Source: Nanobdellota archaeon (GTDB taxonomy: Archaea > Thermoproteota > Nitrososphaeria > Nitrososphaerales > Nitrosopumilaceae). From it: a stretch of DNA of 6,786 nucleotides. The DNA is taken from contig JAAUVF010000047.1 in NCBI GenBank assembly GCA_012030815.1, positions 1 to 6,786 of the forward strand, given 5' to 3'. The position numbers were made by a program, and so were the translations under genes. The number at the start of each line of letters is the position of its first letter. Position 1 is the first letter of the stretch. The notes beneath the pieces are model-generated. The model saw nothing but the letters and a program-made list of their open reading frames with translations. It ran no database searches and had not been told where the DNA came from. Below, one piece after another: positions 1 to 5,785 of this stretch.

Positions 1-80
1 CAAGAATTGGAAGGTATTCTGCATCATATAGAACCCCTTCAACATCAAAAAATTGCTAGCAATTGTTTTCTAATTTGCAA
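1..80 (-). CDS. HAD-family phosphatase, phosphoserine phosphatase (SerB/ThrH)-like, N-terminal fragment
   Basis: Only the first ~26 codons lie in the window; the gene runs off the left edge. After removing one base from the A6 run at 47-52 (T6 in the gene), the minus strand reads LLAIFDVEGVLYDAEYLPIL. This is a HAD motif I: a hydrophobic strand, then the nucleophile Asp, then D-x-E-G-V, as in ThrH-type phosphoserine phosphatases, where the second acidic residue is Glu. HAD enzymes hydrolyse phosphate esters through an aspartyl-phosphate; the substrate cannot be told from this piece. The start is uncertain. TTG at 80 is used here; TTG at 62 is an alternative, and an in-frame ATG at 122 would add an unlikely Ile/Phe-rich leader. 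A TATA-like stretch lies at about 90-101. Without the correction the frame hits TGA directly after the AIF strand. Confidence 0.6.
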
Positions 81-156
81 AAAAATTCTAATTATATTAA
101 AGTTGAGTGTAAATGCACACATAACATCCAGTTATACATTAAATGATCGCATCAAT

Positions 157-178
157 AAAATAATTTTAAATAAAAAAA
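157..178 (-). terminator. T-rich terminator-like tract
   Basis: Read on the minus strand, a run of seven T (172-178) followed by further T-rich sequence begins five bases after the stop codon of the small ORF at 183-326. Intrinsic termination at oligo-T tracts without a required hairpin is known for archaeal RNA polymerase. The region is AT-rich overall, so the call is weak. Confidence 0.3.
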
Positions 179-182
179 GCTG

Positions 183-326
183 TTATAATGTACGTAGGTC
201 TAATGCGAGTTTTAACCGTTTTTCTTCAATTGTGTTATTTTTGGATTCCATAGATTTTGATTCTACCATGGTTTTTGAGGCAGGCTTTTCTTTATCAGAT
301 GAAATCGGTTTACGTATATTTTTCAT
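183..326 (-). CDS. small hypothetical protein, 47 residues
   Basis: This is an intact minus-strand ORF with an ATG start at 326 and a TAA stop at 183-185. The protein begins MKNIRKPISSDKEKP and is hydrophilic and rich in Lys, Ser and Glu. Its middle is Ser/Met/Glu-rich, and it ends in a potentially helical segment around EEKRLKLALDLRTL. No domain, signal peptide or membrane segment is visible and I do not recognise it. In support of a real gene: an in-frame TGA a few codons upstream fixes the start, a TATA-like TTTATT lies about 20 bases before the ATG, and a T-rich tract follows the stop. It could instead be the C-terminal part of a broken gene that also includes the small ORF at 393-511, because one of the frames between them stays open until TGA close to this ATG. 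The open plus-strand frame across this stretch looks like a shadow. Confidence 0.4.
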   Translation of the reverse strand: MKNIRKPISSDKEKPASKTMVESKSMESKNNTIEEKRLKLALDLRTL

Positions 327-360
327 AATTGATGATATTTTTCAATAAACATAAGGAGCC

Positions 361-382
361 GTATGTGTGTTGAATTACATAC
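361..382. repeat. short inverted repeat GTATGT...ACATAC
   Basis: GTATGT at 361-366 and ACATAC at 377-382 are perfect 6-base arms around a 10-base loop. They lie in the gap upstream (minus strand) of the small ORF starting at 326. This could be a weak operator or hairpin, but arms this short occur by chance in AT-rich DNA. Confidence 0.2.
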
Positions 383-392
383 AATATTCACA

Positions 393-511
393 TTAACGAG
401 TAATTTCTAGAATTTTTTGTTTAGATTTATTAAAAAATCATGATATTGCTCATTTTTAATAATAATCACATATTCGTATAATATATTTAATATAAAATTA
501 GTTTCGGGCAT
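393..511 (-). CDS. possible small hypothetical protein, 34-39 residues
   Basis: A minus-strand ORF starts at ATG 511 with MPETNFILNILYEYVIII and continues IKNEQYHDFLINLNKK. As written it stops at TAG (407-409) after 34 residues. If the T6 run at 413-418 lacks one base, as many runs here do, it ends ...KKILEITR at TAA 393-395, giving 39 residues. The first half is hydrophobic and the second amphipathic; no known domain is seen. In the unshifted frame the sequence after the TAG also stays open to a TGA near 324, so a longer broken gene running into the ORF at 183-326 is possible. It is divergent to the gene at 576. The evidence is only an open frame with plausible composition, so this is a weak call. 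Confidence 0.33.
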
Positions 512-575
512 TAAAGTATAATTTTTTGAGGACTAAAACGCTAGTAATAAATCAAGGTTGATGGTAGAATAACTA
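512..575 (+). promoter_or_regulatory. putative promoter of the four-cysteine protein gene
   Basis: A TATA-like TAATAAAT at 545-552 is centred about 27 bases before the ATG at 576. That is the spacing expected for an archaeal promoter giving a leaderless or nearly leaderless transcript. No convincing Shine-Dalgarno sequence sits next to the ATG; GGTTGATGG at 556-564 is only a partial match and lies too far upstream. A second AT-rich stretch at 479-500 could serve as an alternative, more distant TATA element. Confidence 0.35.
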
Positions 576-863
576 ATGGAAGAATTAGAACACAAATACG
601 AAGTAGTCATCGACATAACAGAAGATAAACAAAAACTTCCAGACGATGTAAAAGCTGAGCTAAAAGAATCAGGTATGATGGATGACAAAGGAAAACTAAA
701 ACTAAAAGGAGTAAGCCCAAAAATGCTTAAAAAAATGAAGCAAGAATTTGTAAAATGTCCAGTATTAAAAGAAGATATTCAGTTTATCCAATGTTTTGTT
801 TGTCCTAACTTTCAGAGCAGAGTAATGGGAAAAGTCCTCTGTAAAGGCGACCCTTTAAAATAA
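576..863 (+). CDS. conserved-looking hypothetical protein with four cysteines, 95 residues
   Basis: I do not recognise this protein. It is intact (ATG to TAA) and is the only gene of more than 50 codons here without a homopolymer break. The N-terminal half (residues 1-60) is highly charged and Lys/Asp/Glu-rich with no membrane segment. The C-terminal third holds four cysteines, C61, C73, C76 and C89, in the order C-x11-C-x2-C-x12-C, with the core IQCFVCPNF followed by GKVLCKGDP. This arrangement could bind zinc or an iron-sulfur cluster, which is inference only. A short cytosolic metal-binding protein is the most that can be said. It lies 67 bases upstream of proS on the same strand with no clear terminator between them, so the two may be cotranscribed. 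A plausible TATA box 27 bases upstream supports the chosen ATG. Confidence 0.8.
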   Translation: MEELEHKYEVVIDITEDKQKLPDDVKAELKESGMMDDKGKLKLKGVSPKMLKKMKQEFVKCPVLKEDIQFIQCFVCPNFQSRVMGKVLCKGDPLK

Positions 864-930
864 ATTCCAAAGTGATTTATCGAATTTAGGTTAAGATCAT
901 CACGAAAGGCTCATTAGTAAAATTATTTCT

Positions 931-2384
931 TTGAAATCTAGTTTGAGTAAAGAAGACATAGGAATTACAGTTTCAAAAAAGACTGATTTTAGTGAGTGGT
1001 ACACACAAGTAGTACTCAAAGCTAAGTTAGCAGATTATGCACCAGTCAAAGGTCTAATAGTATTAAGACCTGATGGATATTCAATTTGGGAATCGTTAAG
1101 AAACACATTTGATGAAAAATTTTTTAAAAATGGAATCAGAAATGGGTTTCTTCCAATTTTGATACCAGAGTCACTCTTAGGAAAAGAACAGAAACATTTT
1201 GCAGGGTTTAATCCAGAAGTATTCTGGGTAACACATTCTGGAGAAAATCAGATAGGAGATAAATTAGCACTTAGACCAACATCAGAAACTTTGGCATACA
1301 CAATGTATTCCAAATGGATACAAAGCTGGAGAGATTTACCATTAAAATTAATTTTTGGAATACAGCATTAAGAGCAGAAATCAAAGCAACAAAACCATTT
1401 CTCAGAACTTCGGAATTTTTATGGCAAGAAGGTCATACAGTTCACTCAAAAAAAGATGAAGCTGAAAATGAAGTTATGAAAATTTTAGAAATTTACAAAA
1501 ACACAGTGCAAGATGAATTAGCTATTCCTGTAGTTACAGGCAAAAAAAGTGAGAAAGAAAAATTTGTAGGAGCGGTATATACGACTACTATGGAATCAAT
1601 AATGCCGGATGGAAAGGCACTACAAATGGGAACATCACATTTTCTAGGACAGAACTTTTCAATACCTTTTGAAGTAAAATTTTCAGATAAAGATAACGTT
1701 GAACAATTTGCATGGCAGACTTCATGGGGAGTATCATGGAGACTGATTGGAGCGATGATCATGGTACATGGAGATGACAAAGGATTAGTGCTTCCACCAA
1801 AAGTAGCACCTATTCAAGTAGTAATAGTTCCAATTTACAAATCAGATGAGGCAAAAAAAGCAATATTCCCAAAAGTAAATGAAATTCAACAACAACTAGA
1901 AACGAAAAAAATACGAGTTTATGTAGATGATAGAAATGAGTTAACACCGGGATACAAATTCAATGATTGGGAATTAAAAGGAATTCCACTAAGAATTGAA
2001 ATTGGTCCAAAAGACATTGAAAAACAACAATTTATTTTAGCAAAGAGGTATAATCGAGAAAAAATAAGCATAGGATTCAATGAAGTTGAAAAAATATCTA
2101 GCATATTAGAAGAAATACAAAAAGACATGCTAGAAATTGCAAAGATAAAAGCTAAAGAAAACACAATAGATATTTCAGATTATTCAGAATTCAAATCAAA
2201 AATAGGAATGGGGGGATTTTTCAATGCATATTGGTGTGGTAAAACAGAATGTGAAGAAAAAATCAAAGAAGAAACTGGCGCAGATATCAGAGTTATTCCT
2301 TTTGGTATTGAAAAAGCAGATGGAAAATGCATTTACTGTAAGGAACAAAGCAAAGAGATCCCAATATTTGCAAGAGGATATTAA
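931..2384 (+). CDS. proS: prolyl-tRNA synthetase, archaeal/eukaryotic type (one homopolymer frameshift)
   Basis: Charges tRNA-Pro with proline in the cytosol (class II aminoacyl-tRNA synthetase). Adding one base to the A4 run at 1344-1347 joins two frames into 484 residues, normal for the archaeal type, and gives LPLKINFWNTALRAEIK across the join. In order: motif 1 region (GLIVLRPDGYSIWES, 41-55), the RPTSE loop (115-119), motif 2 (LRAEIK...FLWQEGH, 147-169), motif 3 (WQTSWGVSWRLIGAMIMVHG, about 262-281), the anticodon-binding domain (about 291-408), and a C-terminal domain with C436, C441, C467 and C470 ending in ...IFARGY. These cysteines and the terminal Tyr are typical of the archaeal/eukaryotic form. 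The start is TTG 931; TTG 943 (protein beginning MSKEDIGITV) is equally plausible and better spaced from an AT-rich box at 914-925. egtB follows after three bases. Confidence 0.95.
2374..2377 (+). promoter_or_regulatory. Shine-Dalgarno-like GAGG for egtB
   Basis: GAGG lies ten bases before the ATG at 2388, inside the last codons of proS. Internal genes of archaeal operons commonly use such a site while first genes are leaderless, so it supports both the chosen egtB start and cotranscription with proS. Confidence 0.45.
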
Positions 2385-2387
2385 AAA

Positions 2388-3697
2388 ATGACGACTGCCA
2401 CAAATGTGGAAGAAGAAAAAGCAATTTCAGAACAATTCAAGGAAACACGTACTAGAACATTAGAATTAGTAAAAACTTTAGAAAAAGATGATTTCATAGT
2501 ACAAACATGCATTTTTTACAAGTCCTGCAAAATGGCATGTAGGCCATGTTAGTTGGATTTATGAAGCAATTATGAGTAAGATAAATAAAAAAATATGAAT
2601 TTTATTCTAAAGAATTTTCTGAGTATCTTAATTCATACTATCAACAATTTGGAGTTCCTCAAGATAAAGGTAAAAGAGGAATCATATCAAGACCAACTAC
2701 AGAACATATTTTTCAATACTTTAACACAGTCAGTCAAAGAGTAAGTCAACTATTAGAATCAGAAAAACTAGATAATGATGCAATAAAATTAATCATAACT
2801 GGACTTCATCATGAATGTCAACATCAGGAATTGTTAGTATATGATTTACAACATCTGTTGGCAGATCAATATAGACCAGTTAGAAAAAATGAAAAAGTAG
2901 AATCAGAAAATGTTGAACAAAAAACGGTACAAATCAAAGGAGGCATATACACAATGGGGTATAATGGTAATCAATTTTGCTACGATATAGAATCACCAGA
3001 ACATAAAGTGTATCTTGAAGATTATAGCATCGACGTATTTCCTGTTACCAACGAGCAATATCTAAAATTCATCGATGATGGAGGATACGACACCTACAAA
3101 CATTGGCTTTCAGATGGATGGGAGAAAGTGAAAGCAAATGAGTGGAAATCACCGATGTATTGGGAAAAATAGATAATCGATGGAATGTAAGAGATTTCTC
3201 GGAATTAGAAAATTAAATCCAAAAGAACCAGTATGCCATGTTAGTTACTATGAAGCAGATGCCTATTGTAAATGGGCAGGAAAGAGATTACCAACAGAAG
3301 CAGAGTGGGAAAAAGCTGCATGTTGGAATGAAGAAAAACAACAAAAAACAATATTCCCGTGGGGAAATGAGCCTCCAAAAGAACAGCATGCCAATTTGCT
3401 TGAATCATATCAGTGGGGATGTGCAGAAGTTGGGGCATATCCTAAGGGAATAAGTAAATCAGGATGCCATCAGATGATAGGAGATGTATGGGAATGGACT
3501 GCATCAGAGTTTACAGGATATCCGGGATTCAAGTCTGGATTTGATGAATATAATGACAAGTGGTTTACAAATCAAAAAGTACTACGAGGAGGATCATTTG
3601 GAACACCAAGAATGTCAATTCGTGGAAGTTACAGGAATTTTTCAGATTAGATGAGAGATGGTTATTTTCAGGATTTAGATGTGTAGAAAACATGTAA
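2388..3697 (+). CDS. egtB: EgtB: iron-dependent hercynine sulfoxide synthase (five homopolymer frameshifts)
   Basis: EgtB uses non-heme iron and O2 to join hercynine to a cysteine-type thiol as a sulfoxide in ergothioneine synthesis. Reading through requires one base fewer in T6 2512-2517 and A7 2587-2593, and one more in A5 3165-3169, A4 3209-3212 and T5 3638-3642. The result is 436 residues, normal for the family. The N-terminal DinB-like domain (about 15-160) has [12 protein letters not shown] (45-56) and H141-x3-H145-x-E147. Its likely iron ligands are H53, H141 and H145. The formylglycine-generating-enzyme/sulfatase-modifying-factor domain (about 183-432) has [26 protein letters not shown] and [10 protein letters not shown], and ends [18 protein letters not shown]83-Y84 in an NSYY motif recall the cysteine-using EgtB subtype. 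The gene sits three bases after proS and ends two bases from convergent egtD. All motifs are intact, so this is not a pseudogene. Confidence 0.92.
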
Positions 3698-3699
3698 GT

Positions 3700-4724
3700 T
3701 CAAAAACTCTTTGACACCAAAGTTAATGCAAAATAATTATTTTCATCCAACCAAATATGTTTAATATCAAATCCAGTTTGATTCATTAATTCTTTAATTT
3801 GAGACAATTTGTATTTATGAGAATATTCAGTGTGAATTAATTCATTTTTCTTTAATGTCAAAGAAAAATTTGCTTTTGATATAAGGATAGATTGCTCCAC
3901 TAATGATTTTAGATACATTTCTATTCTTTGCTCATTTTCATTATACAGTGAATAATGAGTAAAATTATTCAGGTCAAAATTTGCATCCAATTCATCATTG
4001 ATTCTAGATAAGACATTAAGATTAAACTGTGCAGTTATTCCTTTAGAATCATCATATGCGTTTTCTAAAGTTAATTTATTTTTTACCAAATCCAAACCAA
4101 TCAGAAATAGATCATCATTTTTCATTGTAGAGTTAATTTTTTCAGAAATTTTTTTCCATCTTCAGGCAAAAAATTTCCAAAACTGGAACCTAAGAAGAGG
4201 ATTAGATTTTTTTTATTGTCGTAATTTTTTAAAAATTCAAGACCGCCTTCATACGTATCAATTATTCCAGTAATATGCAAATTTTCATAGTCTCGTTGAA
4301 GAAGAGATGAGCTTTCAGTCAAGATTTCAGAAATATCAATTGGAAAATATTCAATTTTTTCTTGAAGTTGATTTAAAATGTCCAAAAATAGCCTTGTTTT
4401 TACAGAGGATCCACTACCAAGTTCAACCAGTCTAAAAGAATCATCAACATATTTTGATAAATTTTCTTTTAATTGTTGAAGAATGCTGATTTCTGTTCTA
4501 GTTGGATAATATTCAGGTAAATCACATATTTTTTCAAATAATTCAGACCCTTTTTTGTCATAAAAAAATTTAGGGTGGATGAATTTAGAATTCTGAGTTA
4601 GACTAAAAGAAATTTCATCTGCAAAACTTTTTTCGATTTTATCAGAATTAGGTTTAAAATATTGTAATTTAGAGTCAATTATGTATTTTTTATAGCGTAG
4701 ACTGTTTTGAATTGTTTTACTCAA
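3700..4724 (-). CDS. egtD: EgtD: L-histidine Nalpha-methyltransferase (one homopolymer frameshift)
   Basis: EgtD transfers three methyl groups from S-adenosylmethionine to histidine, making hercynine (trimethylhistidine), the substrate of EgtB. One base added to the T6 run at 4137-4142 (A6 in the gene) joins the frames into 341 residues, slightly above the ~320 of the mycobacterial enzyme. Visible family motifs are PKFFYDKKGSELFEKI (51-66), LPEYYPTRTE (69-78), the SAM-binding LVELGSGSSVKTR (99-111), PIDIS (128-132), FLGSSFGNF (178-186; N184 matches the histidine-binding Asn), AYDDSKG with Y224, IEMYLKS, and TEYSHKY with E300 and S302 matching the Glu/Ser substrate pair. The start is TTG 4724; an in-frame TAA three codons upstream excludes an earlier start, and a TATA-like box 26 bases upstream predicts a leaderless mRNA. 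It is tail-to-tail with egtB and divergent from the ABC gene. Confidence 0.93.
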
Positions 4725-4745
4725 GTAATATTAACAGATTTTTTT

Positions 4746-4754
4746 AACATAAAA
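4746..4754 (-). promoter_or_regulatory. putative TATA box of egtD
   Basis: On the minus strand TTTTATGTT is centred 26 bases before the TTG start of egtD at 4724. The expected transcription start therefore falls on the start codon, as in a leaderless archaeal gene. The box touches the left arm of the inverted repeat at 4754-4778, whose left arm would cover the TFB-recognition element. Confidence 0.5.
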
Positions 4755-4778
4755 TGCCTTATGAAAAATCATAGGCAT
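4754..4778. repeat. inverted repeat, candidate shared operator
   Basis: ATGCCTTATGA (4754-4764) and TCATAGGCAT (4769-4778) are complementary around an AAAA spacer. Pairing is ten bases with a single unpaired T. If one of the two T at 4759-4760 is spurious, like other one-base indels here, the arms are perfect. The repeat is the most GC-rich element in the 97-base gap and lies between the two divergent TATA-like boxes, so a bound regulator could affect egtD and the ABC gene together. A transcribed hairpin is less likely because predicted starts lie outside it. Confidence 0.6.
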
Positions 4779-4781
4779 AAA

Positions 4782-4789
4782 TTATATTT
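4782..4789 (+). promoter_or_regulatory. putative TATA box of the ABC transporter gene
   Basis: TTATATTT follows directly after the right arm of the inverted repeat. It is centred about 36 bases before the TTG start at 4822, predicting a transcription start near 4812 and a leader of about ten bases. No other TATA-like box of this quality lies closer to the start. Confidence 0.45.
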
Positions 4790-4821
4790 TCTTGATATAC
4801 TTCTTCATTCAATTCTAGACA

Positions 4822-5785
4822 TTGGATGAAATCTTAAGAGTAGAACATTTGAGTAAATTTTTTATGAAAAAAGTATCTTTAGATCAAAAACGATTACAGT
4901 AAAGGCAGTGGATGACATATCATTTGTTCTAAAAAAGGGAGAGGTCTTTGTATTAGCAGGGGAATCAGGTTCGGGTAAATCTACAATAGCAAAATTAATC
5001 CTAAAATCCATCCATGTAGATTCTGGAAAAATAATATTTGAAAATCATGAAATTAAAATGATAAAAAAAGTTTAGAAAAGATTAGAATGAATTGTCAAAT
5101 GATACATCAGGATCCATACGATTCCATAAATCCACGTATGAATATTGAAGATATTATTTCAGAGCCTCTTGAAATCCATAAAATTGGAAATAGTGAAGAC
5201 AGAAAAAAAAGAGTCATAGAGGTACTTCAGGAAGTAAAGCTAGAACCTACAGAAGAAATTCTAAAAAAATATCCTCATATGTTATCGGGTGGACAAAGGC
5301 AAAGAGTGGTTCTTGCAAGAGCATTAGCATTAAGACCAAAAATAATCATTGCAGATGAGCCTGTTTCTATGTTAGATGTATCAATTCGAGCCGAAATGCT
5401 TGAATTAATGCATGAATTACAAAAAAAATATCATATTTCATTTGTATACATTACTCATGATTTAGCTACAGCACGACATTTTGGGCAAAGAATAGGAATT
5501 TTGTATCTTGGAAAAATCGTAGAGATGGGTGCAATTGATGAAATATTGTTAAAACCAAAACATCCATACACGCAAGCTCTAATTGATGCAATTTCAGAAC
5601 CAGATCCGGATAATCTCAATAAAGAAAAAAAGATCAGAATTAACGAACCCATAGACATTGATGTTTACACAGGATGTAGATTCAGGGCAAGATGTCCATA
5701 TGCTATTGAAAAATGTAAAACCGAACCAATTTTAGAAAACATAGAAAAAGATCATACAGTATCTTGTTTTGTCAGTTTAGATTAA
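4822..5785 (+). CDS. oligopeptide-type ABC transporter ATP-binding protein (DppF/OppF-like; two homopolymer frameshifts)
   Basis: This is a cytosolic ATPase subunit of a peptide/nickel-class ABC importer, powering uptake through membrane partners not in the window. One base added to T6 4858-4863 and one to A7 5063-5069 gives 321 residues, normal for DppF/OppF. Visible motifs: Walker A GESGSGKST (48-56), Q-loop with Q97 in MIHQDPYDSINPRM, signature LSGGQRQR (155-162), Walker B IIIADEP with D179 and E180, D-loop SMLD (183-186), H-loop H213 in YITHDLATA, and a C-terminal oligopeptide-transporter domain. That domain has four cysteines (C286, C292, C299, C316; C-x5-C-x6-C-x16-C), an arrangement that holds an iron-sulfur cluster in some peptide transporter ATPases. 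The start is TTG 4822; an in-frame TAG two codons upstream excludes earlier starts. It stands alone, without permease or binding-protein genes, divergent to egtD. The substrate is unknown. Confidence 0.9.

Noticed and set aside
7..348. Long plus-strand open frame (113 codons, TTG start)
   Set aside because: It covers the HAD N-terminus and the small ORF on the opposite strand. Its composition (many Ile, Phe, Ser and Asn) is that of a shadow frame, and no motif is visible.
556..570. C-box-like TGATGG suggesting a C/D guide RNA
   Set aside because: The box is imperfect and no paired D box (CTGA) or inner C'/D' boxes were found at suitable distance.
1493..1780. Minus-strand open frame of 95 codons
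   Set aside because: It lies inside proS, opposite motif-bearing sequence, and is Ser/Cys/Thr-rich like a shadow of an A-rich gene.
1919..2164. Minus-strand open frame of 81 codons with hydrophobic N-terminus
   Set aside because: It is antisense to the proS anticodon-binding domain. The hydrophobicity comes from reading Lys/Asn codons in reverse.
3238..3453. Overlapping plus- and minus-strand open frames within egtB
   Set aside because: The family-conserved egtB domain occupies the other plus frame here; neither alternative has motifs.
2388..3697. egtB as a decayed pseudogene
   Set aside because: Five breaks would normally suggest decay, but all are one-base changes in A/T runs. Iron ligands and C-terminal motifs are intact, and essential neighbours show the same errors.
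3998..4273. Plus-strand open frame of 91 codons
   Set aside because: It runs antisense through the junction of the two egtD frames, which carry conserved methyltransferase motifs.
5063..5072. Programmed frameshift at the A7 run in the ABC gene
   Set aside because: A7 runs can be slippery, but no stimulatory structure is evident, the product needs both halves for ATP binding and hydrolysis, and similar breaks occur at non-slippery A4 and T5 runs.
5455..5658. Minus-strand open frame of 67 codons
   Set aside because: It is antisense to the ABC ATPase H-loop and C-terminal domain.
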